A stretch of 64,000 nt of DNA from Sphingobacterium bovisgrunnientis (GCF_009829085.1 NZ_WUQY01000010.1:1-64000), one strand, 5' to 3'; positions 47,052 through 56,004 are shown, counted from the stretch's first letter. Notes: generated by a model from the sequence alone, not told the origin. Numbers and translations: made by a program.

Positions 47052-47059
47052 TAACTTTG
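47052..47059 (+). promoter_or_regulatory. Perfect -7 element of the NTF2-like gene
   Basis: TAACTTTG matches TAnnTTTG. There is no TTG at the -33 position, which fits a promoter that relies on an activator bound to the repeats upstream. The leader to the ATG is about 40 nt. Confidence 0.6.
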
Positions 47060-47100
47060 AGGTATCAAATAGAAATTAAAAGATTAAAACATAAACAACC

Positions 47101-47526
47101 ATGAAAAGAAATTTAACAACAATCGCAACAATAGTAATGATGGTTTTATCATTAAGTTCATTCGCTAACGGTAAAGTAAATCCAAGCACGAATAACTCTT
47201 CGAAGGCAATTTTAGCAAGATATATTGACGCTTCGGTGTTAGGAAAGCAAAACATTATTAAGGAGATGTTAACAGATGATTTTGATTTCGTAAATACTTC
47301 TAGTAAAACTAAAGCTACGAAAAAAGAGTATTCAGAGTTTTTGATAAATACTGATAACTTAACTTACAATTGCGCGACTTCTTACGAAATTTTGGATCAA
47401 TCGGGTAATGCTGCTATAGCTAAGGTGACAATGAAATTTGAGAACTTTACACGTGTTGATATTATCAATATGTCAAGCACAGCAAAAGGTTGGCAAATCA
47501 ACCAAATAATTAGCAACTTTCTATAA
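47101..47526 (+). CDS. Secreted NTF2-like (lumazine-binding-like) protein
   Basis: A 141-residue exported protein: signal peptide 1-22 (IATIVMMVLSLSSFA), then a single NTF2-like/Lumazine_bd_2 cone domain (ILARYIDASVLGKQNIIKEMLTDDFDF; AIAKVTMKFENFTRVDIINMSSTAKGWQINQIIS). Members are small periplasmic binding or scaffolding domains with no known reaction. The long regulatory upstream region and the terminator show it is a single-gene, regulated unit, perhaps a stress or surface-growth response protein; that is inference. Confidence 0.8.
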   Translation: MKRNLTTIATIVMMVLSLSSFANGKVNPSTNNSSKAILARYIDASVLGKQNIIKEMLTDDFDFVNTSSKTKATKKEYSEFLINTDNLTYNCATSYEILDQSGNAAIAKVTMKFENFTRVDIINMSSTAKGWQINQIISNFL

Positions 47527-47553
47527 TTCCACAATAACAAATCGATTTAACAA

Positions 47554-47586
47554 CAAAGGCTTCTCCGGGATGGTGAAGCCTTTTCT
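47554..47586 (+). terminator. Terminator between NTF2-like gene and mscS
   Basis: Stem AAAGGCTTC/GAAGCCTTT with an inner CC/GG after one T-T mismatch, followed by a T tract. Its A-rich left flank makes it probably bidirectional. Confidence 0.85.
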
Positions 47587-47604
47587 TTGATATAATTTAA
47601 CTAA

Positions 47605-48468
47605 CTATGGATTTTGTTTGATAATAATCCGTGTTGGAATAGGCCCAGCAATTCCTTCTTTATCGAAAGCTTTTTTAACGAGTTCTTGTGCTCCAAAATA
47701 TACATCCCAATAATCAGCTTGTGTGGTATACGGACGAATCGCCAACGTCGTCATCCCATTTCCAACTTCTAATACATTAACCTCTGGAGAAGGACTTTGT
47801 AAGACTTTCGGATGCATTAACATAGCCTTGATAGCTATCTCTCTTGATCTATCAATATATGCATCTAATGCTATACCTATCTTCAAATCAACGCGAAGAT
47901 TGCCATGTGTATTAAAATTTGTAATGACTCCTGTAGATAGAGCCCCTTTAGGCAATATTATAGTTTTGTTTTCTGGTGATAAAATTGTCGTACAAAAAAT
48001 TCCGATTTCAGTGACAACGCCTGCTACACCTTGCGCATCGATAATATCCCCCACTTTGAAAGGTTTAAAGATCATGAGCATTACTCCTCCTGCAAGATTG
48101 CCTAATGAACCATTCAAGGCTGCTCCAATAGCTAAACCAGCACCTGCTAACAACGCTGCAAAACTTGTGATATTAACACCAAGCATACCTACAATAGCTA
48201 AGAACATCATTACCGTAAGACCAACCTTGATAAGAGAAATTAGGAATGTTTGAAGAGATACATCAAATTTGCGATGAACCATCATCTTACGACTTACACT
48301 GGCAATGCGGCTGATGATCCAACTACCAATAAGATACACCAAAATAGCCCCTAAAATTTTTGGTGCATAATCCAAGGCCATATCCTTAATTTTCAAAACA
48401 TAGAGTTGACTGCTATCAAGTAATTGATTAGCATCTGGAAGATTTGTTTCTATTTGCAACAGCTTCAT
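47605..48468 (-). CDS. mscS: Small-conductance mechanosensitive channel (MscS family)
   Basis: A 287-residue channel with three N-terminal helices. The pore-lining TM3 is glycine/alanine-rich (SFAALLAGAGLAIGAALNGSLGNLAGG, about 106-132). The cytoplasmic beta and alpha/beta vestibule domains follow (PFKVGDIIDAQGVAGVVTEIGIFCTTILSPENKTIILPKG). The length is that of E. coli MscS (286). It releases solutes on hypo-osmotic shock. Convergent with the NTF2-like gene. Confidence 0.92.
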   Translation of the reverse strand: MKLLQIETNLPDANQLLDSSQLYVLKIKDMALDYAPKILGAILVYLIGSWIISRIASVSRKMMVHRKFDVSLQTFLISLIKVGLTVMMFLAIVGMLGVNITSFAALLAGAGLAIGAALNGSLGNLAGGVMLMIFKPFKVGDIIDAQGVAGVVTEIGIFCTTILSPENKTIILPKGALSTGVITNFNTHGNLRVDLKIGIALDAYIDRSREIAIKAMLMHPKVLQSPSPEVNVLEVGNGMTTLAIRPYTTQADYWDVYFGAQELVKKAFDKEGIAGPIPTRIIIKQNP

Positions 48469-48585
48469 AATTAAAAAGTTTAATTTTTATTATAATAATC
48501 AAACTTATAGCCAAACACACACTACATAAAGTTCTGATTTATAGAAAGGTAAATTATCATCTACAATAGTGCCCTTATACGCTTA

Positions 48586-49509
48586 TTAAACTATTTTAAT
48601 CTTTACAAATTGTAGCATTTCGTCTAATTGGTGAGGTTCAAACCATGTGGTATTGCCGTATTTTTTGAACCAAGTGATTTGACGTTTAGCGTAGCGACGC
48701 GAATTTTGCTTGATTTTGTCGATAGCTTCTTGCTGAGAACAATTACCATCTAAGTAATCAAAAATTTCGGAATAGCCTACTGTGAGCATAGCAGGCTTAT
48801 AACGATAGGCGGCTAAAGATTTTACCTCATCCAATAGTCCCGCTTGTATCATTTTATCTACGCGCAAATTGATACGCTCGTATAATTTCTCACGATCCAT
48901 ATTCAACCCAATGGTCTCAATTTCGAATCGACGCTTAGATAAATCTTTCTTTTGGTAGAAAGATATAGGATTTCCTGTAGCTTCATAGACTTCCAATGCA
49001 CGAATAACACGTTGTGGATTGTCTATATCTGCAATTGCGTAGTAAGCAGGATCTATTTCTTTAAGACGGGATTTTAGAGGCTCTAAGCCGTTTTCTTCAA
49101 ATTCTTTATTCAACACATCGCGAATACCATCAGGAGCCTTAGGCAAGTCATCCAAACCTTCACAAACCGCACGAACGAATAATCCTGAACCACCGACCAT
49201 GATAACAACATCCTTCGTCTTGAATAATTCATCCAACAATTTTAACGCATCACGTTCAAAATCCCCCGCGGAATATTCTTCTTGGATAGAATGCGAATTA
49301 ATAAAATGATGTGGTACTGCCGCTAATTCATCACTATCAGGTTTCGCTGTACCAATAGTCATTTCTCTATAAAACTGACGGGAATCAGCCGAAATGATTT
49401 CAGTATTAAAATGCTGCGCTAATAAAATAGCCGTAGCTGTTTTACCTACTGCTGTAGGACCAACCACTACGACTAAAGTTTTTTTATTTTGTTTTGTTGA
49501 AGACATCAA
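48586..49509 (-). CDS. miaA: tRNA dimethylallyltransferase
   Basis: A 307-residue enzyme that adds the dimethylallyl group of DMAPP to A37 of UNN-reading tRNAs, such as the tRNA-Ser family (i6A37). P-loop GPTAVGKTA (17-25), ISADSRQFYREMTIGTAKP (about 38-56, catalytic Asp), the RALEVYEATGNPIS block, and the C-terminal RRYAKRQITWFKK tRNA-contact helix. It begins directly after the stop of the upstream acidic protein gene, so the two are likely translationally coupled. Confidence 0.95.
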   Translation of the reverse strand: MMSSTKQNKKTLVVVVGPTAVGKTATAILLAQHFNTEIISADSRQFYREMTIGTAKPDSDELAAVPHHFINSHSIQEEYSAGDFERDALKLLDELFKTKDVVIMVGGSGLFVRAVCEGLDDLPKAPDGIRDVLNKEFEENGLEPLKSRLKEIDPAYYAIADIDNPQRVIRALEVYEATGNPISFYQKKDLSKRRFEIETIGLNMDREKLYERINLRVDKMIQAGLLDEVKSLAAYRYKPAMLTVGYSEIFDYLDGNCSQQEAIDKIKQNSRRYAKRQITWFKKYGNTTWFEPHQLDEMLQFVKIKIV

Positions 49510-50100
49510 TTAATATTCGTCTTCTCCTCCACCGAATTCTTCTTTCTCTCCTTCTTCACCCTCTTCCTCATCGTCATCCATCAAGTCGATATCATCTTCT
49601 TCATCAACACCGTATACTTCCGATGCAACATCTTCGATAATGTCATCTTCCTCGTCGTCATCATCTGTAGACACAGGAAAGTTAGCTGCTGCTGCAGATT
49701 TTGGTGCAATACCTACAGATTTGAATAATGAAGGATATTCTTTCCCATCTTCTTCTTTCAGAATTTTCACCAATTCCACATGAAAATCGTATGGTCTATC
49801 AAAATTGTAGATGTAATAAAACTTTTGGTGTGGATCATCGATAAACTTACTTAAACGAATATCTTCCATGATTAAAACACCACTTTCCTTCTTACGTGGA
49901 TTTGGAAGATGCGCGATTTCTGTTCCTTTTTTCCACTGATCATTACTTACATAAAACGAGGATGAAACTTCAGCATTATAACCCGTGCTCTTATGTATCT
50001 CGTGATGTAATTCCAAAAAAGTACCTTTTGAAGGCATGTCAATATCACGATAAATGTCTTCGTAATCTTCGAAAGTAACTCTAAATCTGTAAACTGCCAT
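49510..50100 (-). CDS. pRiA4b ORF-3-like protein with very acidic C terminus
   Basis: A 196-residue protein. The N-terminal ~120 residues match the plasmid pRiA4b ORF-3 / IS1096 TnpR-like domain (YRFRVTFEDYEDIYRDIDMP at the start, FYYIYNFDRPYDFHVELVKIL about 92-112). Residues about 140-196 are almost entirely Asp/Glu with a final GGGEDEY, probably disordered and able to mimic nucleic acid or bind basic partners. Despite the transposon-derived name, there are no transposase genes or inverted repeats here. It is directly fused in expression to miaA. Confidence 0.8.
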   Translation of the reverse strand: MAVYRFRVTFEDYEDIYRDIDMPSKGTFLELHHEIHKSTGYNAEVSSSFYVSNDQWKKGTEIAHLPNPRKKESGVLIMEDIRLSKFIDDPHQKFYYIYNFDRPYDFHVELVKILKEEDGKEYPSLFKSVGIAPKSAAAANFPVSTDDDDEEDDIIEDVASEVYGVDEEDDIDLMDDDEEEGEEGEKEEFGGGEDEY

Positions 50101-50150
50101 ATATCTTTATACGCTAAGTTAAGCTTAGTTTCTAACTATAAAATTAAAAA

Positions 50151-51590
50151 TTATTTTGTTGTCTCTAAAGACAATATTTGCTTTGGCTCTAAATTCAATG
50201 CTTTTGCTTTGTCCAGCATAAAATTATAAGCTGCCATGCGCTCGTTAGGTATTTCACCATCCAATATCGCTTCGCGAATTGCATTTTTAATAATACCAAC
50301 TTGTCTGCTCGGCCCCAAATCAAACACATGCATAATATCTTCACCCGTAACAGGAGGTTGCCAGTTACGCAAATGATCGCGCTCTTCTACATCCTTCAGT
50401 TTTTGTTTGACCAATTCAAAATTGTCACGATACTTCTTCTTTTTAAATTCGTTTTTAGTCGTCACGTCCGCATGACATAATAACATCAATGCATCGATAT
50501 CATCTCCAGCTTCAAACAGCAAACGTCGAACAGCGGAATCGGTAACAATATCTTGCGCCAAAACAATTGGACGCAAATGTAGTTGAACAAGTTTTTGAAC
50601 AAATTTCATCTTCTCATTCAATGGCAATTTCATCTCGGCAAACAATTTAGGCACCATACGCGCACCTTTGTCTTCGTGCCCGTGAAATGTCCAACCAATA
50701 CGCTTGTCAAAACGCTTTGTGGCAGGTTTGGCAATATCGTGCATAATAGCAGCCCAACGTAACCACAGGTCATCCGACATTTCAGCTACATTATCCAATA
50801 CTTCCAAAGTATGGTAAAAATTATCTTTATGACCTTTGCCATCCACATAATCTACACCATACAAATTTGCCATAGCTGGAAATACCAAGGCTAACAAACC
50901 TGTATCAAACAAATATTTGAATCCGATAGAAGGCCTTCTTGACAAAATGATTTTGTTCATTTCGTCCGTAATACGCTCTTTGGAAATAATCTGAATACGA
51001 TCTTTAGTTTCTACAATCGCTTCAATCGCTTGCACATCAATCTTAAAATTCAATTGCGTTGCAAAACGAATGGCACGCATCATGCGTAATGGATCGTCTG
51101 AAAAAGTTTCGTTAGGTGCTAAAGGCGTACGTATAATACGATTTTCGATATCCGTCAATCCATCAAATGGATCTAGCAATTGACCATAAGTTTCCGAGTT
51201 CAACGAATATGCCATTGCATTGATTGTGAAATCACGGCGATTCTGATCATCTTGTAACGTACCGTCTTCCACAATAGGCTTACGAGAATCACGACGATAA
51301 GATTCTTTTCGTGCCCCAACAAACTCCACATCCAAACCATCGTACACCAACATCGCAGTTCCAAAAGATTTGTAAACCGCAACTTTAGTATGCAATCTTT
51401 CTCCTAATTTGGTTGCAAAATCTATTCCTGAACCAATTACCAAAATATCCACATCATTTTTGAATGGACGTCCCATAATTCTATCCCGCACATAACCGCC
51501 AATCACATACACTTCTGTGTTTGTCTTGTCAGCTAACTCTTTGATAATAGAAAATATCGGGTGTTGTAATTCTTCAGTCATAGCACACAT
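50151..51590 (-). CDS. CCA tRNA nucleotidyltransferase (poly(A) polymerase-like) with HD domain
   Basis: A 479-residue nucleotidyltransferase-superfamily enzyme that completes or repairs the tRNA 3' CCA. Needed here because tRNA-Ser lacks an encoded CCA. Motif A is GGYVRDRIMGRPFKNDVDILV (about 31-51; catalytic Asp46, Asp48). The RNA-binding domain with DPLRMMRAIRFATQLNFKID follows. The HD phosphohydrolase domain has WAAIMHDIAKPATK (about 277-290). Codon 4 is also ATG and may be the true start. Confidence 0.88.
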   Translation of the reverse strand: MCAMTEELQHPIFSIIKELADKTNTEVYVIGGYVRDRIMGRPFKNDVDILVIGSGIDFATKLGERLHTKVAVYKSFGTAMLVYDGLDVEFVGARKESYRRDSRKPIVEDGTLQDDQNRRDFTINAMAYSLNSETYGQLLDPFDGLTDIENRIIRTPLAPNETFSDDPLRMMRAIRFATQLNFKIDVQAIEAIVETKDRIQIISKERITDEMNKIILSRRPSIGFKYLFDTGLLALVFPAMANLYGVDYVDGKGHKDNFYHTLEVLDNVAEMSDDLWLRWAAIMHDIAKPATKRFDKRIGWTFHGHEDKGARMVPKLFAEMKLPLNEKMKFVQKLVQLHLRPIVLAQDIVTDSAVRRLLFEAGDDIDALMLLCHADVTTKNEFKKKKYRDNFELVKQKLKDVEERDHLRNWQPPVTGEDIMHVFDLGPSRQVGIIKNAIREAILDGEIPNERMAAYNFMLDKAKALNLEPKQILSLETTK

Positions 51591-51678
51591 ATAGATCTTG
51601 CCGATCTATTTAGTTGGCAAAAATACTCAAATAAAAAGAAAAATGAGTTAAAAATATAAAGGTATTATCCCAATATGA

Positions 51679-52734
51679 CTAATCTCTGTCTCTCGAAAGT
51701 TTGCGAAATGCCAATGGATTTTCCAATAATTCAGCTTGTTCACGACGATTTTTAACGATATGCACAGCTGTAAATATGGCCTCCATAAATGATTCATGTG
51801 ATGCCAAATTTTTACCTGCAATATCATATCCCGTACCGTGGTCTGGTGAGGTGCGCACAATAGGTAATCCTGCTGTATAATTTACACCTTTGCGGCGTGC
51901 AATATGTTTAAATGGAATTAAACCTTGATCATGATACATTGCCAATACCGCATCAAATTTTTTGTAGGCGTCGCCTGCGAAAAAACCATCTGCTGGATAA
52001 GGACCAAAACAGAATATACCTTCTTCATTAGCTTTCTCCAAAGTTGGAGCTATAATAGTATCGTCTTCAGTTCCAATTACGCCATTATCACCTGCATGAG
52101 GATTTAAGCCCAACACAGCAATTTTTGGTTTTTGAACCCAGAAGTCCTTTTTCAACGATTCATTCATTAAGCGTAGTTTCTTCAGAATAGCTTCTTCCGA
52201 AATTTTACTAGCAACTTCATTTAATGGAATGTGACCTGTTACCACACCGATTCTTAATTCATCACAAACCATAAACATCAACACATCATCTGCATTGGTT
52301 TTGCTTTGCAAATATTCGGTGTGACCTGGAAAATTAAATTCCTCGCTTTGAATATTGTGTTTGTTGATAGGAGCTGTCACCAGCGCATCAATTTTTCCTG
52401 CTGTCAAATCTTCAACCGCTCTTTCTAATGAAATGAATGCATATTTACCACCAATTTCATTTTCTTCACCTAACGTGATTTTAACATCTTCTTGCCAACA
52501 GTTGATTAAGTTTGGACGCTTCGGATTTGCTTGCTCCACATCATTGATGACGTTAAAACTGAAATCATTGATATTATTTGCTTTACGATGAAATGAAGCA
52601 TTCTTGGTATTGCCGTATACAATAGGTGTGAAGAAATCTAGCACACGACTATCCAAGAGCGATTTGATAATCACTTCCAGACCAATACCATTGATGTCAC
52701 CTATACTAATACCAACTTTTAATTTTTCACTCAT
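51679..52734 (-). CDS. pdxA: 4-hydroxythreonine-4-phosphate dehydrogenase
   Basis: 351 residues from the preferred ATG; the open frame continues 55 codons upstream into the palindromic element, but PdxA proteins begin at KVGISIGDINGIGLEV. It oxidises 4-phosphohydroxy-L-threonine for pyridoxal 5'-phosphate synthesis (DXP-dependent route). Zinc ligands are in FPGHTEYLQ, GLNPHAGDNGVIG (about 226-238) and YHDQGLIPFK (about 285-294). The C-terminal block GTGYDIAGKNLASHESFMEAI is standard. Confidence 0.93.
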   Translation of the reverse strand: MSEKLKVGISIGDINGIGLEVIIKSLLDSRVLDFFTPIVYGNTKNASFHRKANNINDFSFNVINDVEQANPKRPNLINCWQEDVKITLGEENEIGGKYAFISLERAVEDLTAGKIDALVTAPINKHNIQSEEFNFPGHTEYLQSKTNADDVLMFMVCDELRIGVVTGHIPLNEVASKISEEAILKKLRLMNESLKKDFWVQKPKIAVLGLNPHAGDNGVIGTEDDTIIAPTLEKANEEGIFCFGPYPADGFFAGDAYKKFDAVLAMYHDQGLIPFKHIARRKGVNYTAGLPIVRTSPDHGTGYDIAGKNLASHESFMEAIFTAVHIVKNRREQAELLENPLAFRKLSRDRD

Positions 52735-52836
52735 CGTTTTAGTGTTTTTCAACTCAAAAATAGAAAAAAAATAAGAAAGAAGAAGGTAAATGATTGTCAA
52801 TTCAACTATAATATATGTTTCAGCCCTTATGCCGGG

Positions 52837-52940
52837 CAGGCAACTACTTTTTCCCTCAAAAAGTAGCCAAAAAATCGTCGCTGTACTGAGTTGCCACAAT
52901 GACTCATCATCCCTGCAGTTGGCAACTCACTAAGGCGACA
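52837..52940. repeat. REP-like palindromic intergenic repeat
   Basis: A perfect 9-bp hairpin (CTACTTTTT 52844-52852, AAAAAGTAG 58-66 of the same block, 5-nt loop) is followed by a larger nested palindrome. In the latter GTCGC at 52877-52881 pairs with GCGAC at 52935-52939, and TGAGTTGCCA at 52887-52896 with TGGCAACTCA at 52920-52929. It is GC-richer than its surroundings. Similar hairpin sequences ending in AAAAAGTAGCCAAAAAATC recur between genes in many Bacteroidota genomes, from my general knowledge. Confidence 0.65.
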
Positions 52941-53074
52941 TTTTCCGCAGAACAACTGCCATTACATTAATTTGAATAGAAACGTATCAATCCATTTTCA
53001 TTTTTTTCAACTTCACGCACACACGTACTCAACATTCTATTTTTGAAAGACTACAAGAAACATAGCGAAATCTT

Positions 53075-53108
53075 TTTGTGGCAATGTCACAATTACTTTT
53101 TAATTTTG
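53075..53108 (+). promoter_or_regulatory. Consensus promoter of rsmA
   Basis: TTTG (53075-53078), a 22-nt spacer and TAATTTTG (53101-53108), matching the Bacteroidota consensus. The ATG is 16 bp downstream. Confidence 0.7.
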
Positions 53109-53124
53109 AGGCTTACAGGAAAAT

Positions 53125-53904
53125 ATGGGTACGGTACGCGCAAAAAAACACTTAGGACAACATTTTTTAAATGACAAAAACGCAGCTCAGCGCATTGCTG
53201 ACGCGCTAGATACTTCACTTGGATTTACGCAAGTTTTGGAAGTTGGTCCTGGTATGGGCGTATTGTCTGATTTTCTACTACAGAAAGAGGATTACGAGAC
53301 TTTTTTGATTGATGTCGATGACGAATCGATTGAATATCTTGCCGATAAATATCCTCAATTAGGTGACCGCTTGATTCATGGTGATTTCTTACAACTAGAT
53401 TTCAGCAAATATTTCGGTGAGAAAATGGCTGTTATCGGAAACTATCCTTACAATATTTCTTCTCAGATTCTATTCAAAATCTTAGAAGAAAGAGACCGTG
53501 TGGTTCAAATGGCGGGGATGTTTCAAAAAGAAGTTGCCGAACGTTGTGTAGCCAAACCGGGAAGTAAAGAATATGGAATTCTATCTGTTTTCTTGCAAGC
53601 ATATTACGATGTTGAATATTTGTTTACTGTAAAGGCTGGCGCTTTCAATCCTCCTCCAAAAGTTCTTTCGGGTGTAATGCGTATGACCCGCAATAAAGTT
53701 ACTGACTTAGGTTGTGACGAAGCCATATTCTGGAAAGTAGTGAAAGCAGGTTTCAATCAAAGACGTAAAACGTTACGAAACTCCCTTTCTGGTGTTATCG
53801 CAAAAGACAAAATGAGCGACAATCCATTATATGAATTACGTGCTGAACGATTAACCGTACAGGATTTTGTAGCCTTGACGAATGAGATAACCAACACAAA
53901 ATAA
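53125..53904 (+). CDS. rsmA: 16S rRNA (adenine1518/1519-N6) dimethyltransferase
   Basis: A 259-residue RsmA/KsgA enzyme that dimethylates two adjacent adenosines in the 3' hairpin of 16S rRNA. N-terminal KKHLGQHFLNDKNAAQRIADAL is the family signature. SAM-binding VLEVGPGMGVLSDFLL (about 38-53). Catalytic motif IGNYPYNISSQILF (NxPY form, about 109-122). C-terminal GFNQRRKTLRNSLSG. Standard length. The next gene starts 2 bp downstream. Confidence 0.95.
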   Translation: MGTVRAKKHLGQHFLNDKNAAQRIADALDTSLGFTQVLEVGPGMGVLSDFLLQKEDYETFLIDVDDESIEYLADKYPQLGDRLIHGDFLQLDFSKYFGEKMAVIGNYPYNISSQILFKILEERDRVVQMAGMFQKEVAERCVAKPGSKEYGILSVFLQAYYDVEYLFTVKAGAFNPPPKVLSGVMRMTRNKVTDLGCDEAIFWKVVKAGFNQRRKTLRNSLSGVIAKDKMSDNPLYELRAERLTVQDFVALTNEITNTK

Positions 53905-53906
53905 AC

Positions 53907-55070
53907 ATGCAAATCGAAACTGAATTCGCGATAATTGGCGGAGGCGTAGCAGGATTAACAACAGCTATCGGTCTTAGACAGTTAGGTCGTGAATTTGTAG
54001 TTTTTGAACAAGCAAAAGAGCTAAAAGGCATAGGCGCAGGTTTTGGATTAGCAGCTAATGCTATGCAAGCTCTAGATTTATTGGGTTTGAAGCAGGGTGT
54101 AGAGAAAATTGGATTTTATACCAGTTCTTTTAATATTTTGGATCAGCGTGGTAATATCTTGTTAGCACCCGACACCAAAAAACTTTCACAACAATACAAT
54201 CAAGATAATTTTACGATTCATCGCGCGGATTTACATTTCTACCTACTCAACCAAATACCAAACGAAAAAATAATTCTAGGAAAAAAAGCCATACGTTTCG
54301 AACAAACTGCTGATATAATCACAGTTTCTTTTGATGATGAAAGTACTGTAAAGTGCAAATATTTACTGATAGCGGACGGCGTTAAATCACCATTACGTCA
54401 ACAGCTCCTACCGCATTCTACGCCTCGTTATTCGGGTTATACTTGCTGGCGCGCTACCATTGACAATAGCAGTATAAAGTTAGACAAAGGTTCTGAAACT
54501 TGGGGAAAAGATGGTCGTTTTGGTATGACACCTTTGGTCGGTAATCGGATTTATTGGTATGCGTGCGTCAATAGCAAGGCGAATAATGCCATTTATAGAA
54601 ATTATTCGGTAAAAGATTTAAAAACACATTTTCAAGATTACCATACCACGATTCCAACCATTCTCGCCGAAACCAGAGATGTAGATTTGATTTGGAATGA
54701 CATCATCGACATTAAACCCTTGACACATTTGGCGTATGGTAATATTTTGCTTTTAGGTGATGCTGGACATGCTACGACGCCAAATCTTGGTCAAGGTGCT
54801 TGTCAGGCGTTGGAAGATGTTGCTGTCTTAATGGATGAATTGAAAATAACAGATTCCGTAACGCAGGCATTTCGTAAGTTTGAAAATAGGCGTTTGAAAC
54901 GCACAAAATATATCACAGATACATCCAAAAGAATTGGCGAAATTTCGCAATGGGACAATCCACTTATGGTTTCTTTCAGAAATACCATTATGAAATTACT
55001 ACCTGCACGCATTGCACAATCGGGATTAGCACAACTTTTGTCTGTGGATTTTATGAAAATTGGCAAATAA
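53907..55070 (+). CDS. FAD-dependent monooxygenase (PHBH fold)
   Basis: A 387-residue class A flavoprotein monooxygenase. Dinucleotide-binding IIGGGVAGLTTAIGL (Gly11, Gly13, Gly16), NADPH/FAD 'DG' motif LLIADGVKSPLRQQLL (about 153-168) and the second FAD motif ILLLGDAGHATTPNLGQGACQALED (about 280-304). Related to salicylate/3-hydroxybenzoate hydroxylases and zeaxanthin epoxidase, but the substrate is undetermined. Operon-like position after rsmA and 4 bp before a SerA-like gene, which gives no functional clue. Confidence 0.88.
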   Translation: MQIETEFAIIGGGVAGLTTAIGLRQLGREFVVFEQAKELKGIGAGFGLAANAMQALDLLGLKQGVEKIGFYTSSFNILDQRGNILLAPDTKKLSQQYNQDNFTIHRADLHFYLLNQIPNEKIILGKKAIRFEQTADIITVSFDDESTVKCKYLLIADGVKSPLRQQLLPHSTPRYSGYTCWRATIDNSSIKLDKGSETWGKDGRFGMTPLVGNRIYWYACVNSKANNAIYRNYSVKDLKTHFQDYHTTIPTILAETRDVDLIWNDIIDIKPLTHLAYGNILLLGDAGHATTPNLGQGACQALEDVAVLMDELKITDSVTQAFRKFENRRLKRTKYITDTSKRIGEISQWDNPLMVSFRNTIMKLLPARIAQSGLAQLLSVDFMKIGK

Positions 55071-55074
55071 CAAT

Positions 55075-56004
55075 ATGAATATTCTTATCGTTGACGACAT
55101 ACACGAGATACTTTTAGAAAAGTTTGATAAGGCTGGAATTACTTACAATTACCAACCTAATATCACTCGTCTAGAAGCGGAAAAAATCATTTCTAACTAC
55201 TCGGGTTTGATTATTCGTTCCAAATTTCAAGTTGACCAAGCTTTCATTGATTTATCCCCAAGCCTACAATTGATTGGACGGTCAGGTGCAGGTATGGACA
55301 ATATCGACGAAGAATATGCTATTGCAAAATCAATACAACTTTTTCCCGCCAACGAAGGAAACTGTGATGCCGTGGGTGAACATATGATTGGAATGCTCTT
55401 AAGTCTGATGAATAAACTCAATCGCGGTAATGCTGAAATTCGTCAAGGTCAATGGAAACGTGAAGAAAACCGTGGGTATGAGCTCAAGGGTCGAACTGTC
55501 GCTTTGATTGGTTATGGACATAATGGGCAAGCTATGGCAAAAAAACTTTCGGGTTTCGATGTAAAAGTCATTGCATACGATAAATACAAAACAGGATTCT
55601 CAGACCAATTTGCTACGGAAGTTTCGATGGAAGAAATCGTTAAGCAAGCTGATATAGTTAGTTTTCATATTCCGTTGACACGTGAAACCAAAGGTTTGGT
55701 GAATGAAGAATACCTTTTTCATTTCCGCAAGCCTATTTTCTTTCTGATGGGTGCAAGAGGTGGAATCGTCCATGTTCCTGCTTTGTTGAAAGCTTTGGAT
55801 GCTGGTAAAATAATAGGTGCTGCTTTAGATGTACTTCCAATTGAGAAATTCCCCGCCTTAGGCGAGCAAGATTGGTATCAAGCTTTAGTTTCGCGCGATA
55901 ATGTTATTCTAAGTCCACATGTAGCAGGTTGGACTTTTGAAAGCTACTTTAAGCTTTCGGATATTTTAGCGGATAAAATTATTAGCTATTTGAACACTAA
56001 ATAA
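55075..56004 (+). CDS. D-isomer 2-hydroxyacid dehydrogenase (SerA/phosphoglycerate dehydrogenase-like)
   Basis: About 309 residues from the ATG 4 bp after the previous stop; a TTG 15 bp earlier overlaps that gene and is less likely. Catalytic domain start NILIVDDIHEILLEKF; substrate-loop IGRSGAGMDNID (about 67-78, contains Gly/Asn and nearby catalytic Arg); NAD-binding VALIGYGHNGQAMAKKL (about 142-158); SPHVAGWTFES (about 280-290) with the catalytic His. Lacks the ACT domain, so it is a short SerA-like enzyme oxidising 3-phosphoglycerate or another D-2-hydroxyacid. Overlaps the convergent gene by 39 bp. Confidence 0.85.
   Translation: MNILIVDDIHEILLEKFDKAGITYNYQPNITRLEAEKIISNYSGLIIRSKFQVDQAFIDLSPSLQLIGRSGAGMDNIDEEYAIAKSIQLFPANEGNCDAVGEHMIGMLLSLMNKLNRGNAEIRQGQWKREENRGYELKGRTVALIGYGHNGQAMAKKLSGFDVKVIAYDKYKTGFSDQFATEVSMEEIVKQADIVSFHIPLTRETKGLVNEEYLFHFRKPIFFLMGARGGIVHVPALLKALDAGKIIGAALDVLPIEKFPALGEQDWYQALVSRDNVILSPHVAGWTFESYFKLSDILADKIISYLNTK

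Larger units (their letters stand above)
52735..53124. other. Intergenic region holding a REP-like palindromic element
   Basis: 390 bp between divergent pdxA and rsmA. The left part is AT-rich; 52837-52940 forms nested inverted repeats (annotated separately); 53075-53108 is the rsmA promoter. No ORF in it is credible. Confidence 0.7.

Noticed and set aside
49510..50100. Possible mobile element because of the pRiA4b ORF-3 / IS1096 TnpR-like domain
   Set aside because: No transposase, terminal inverted repeats or target duplications are visible and the gene is coupled to core gene miaA.
52735..52899. N-terminal extension of pdxA by 55 codons
   Set aside because: It is translated from the REP-like palindrome and contains none of the PdxA family; the ATG at 52734 gives the correct start.
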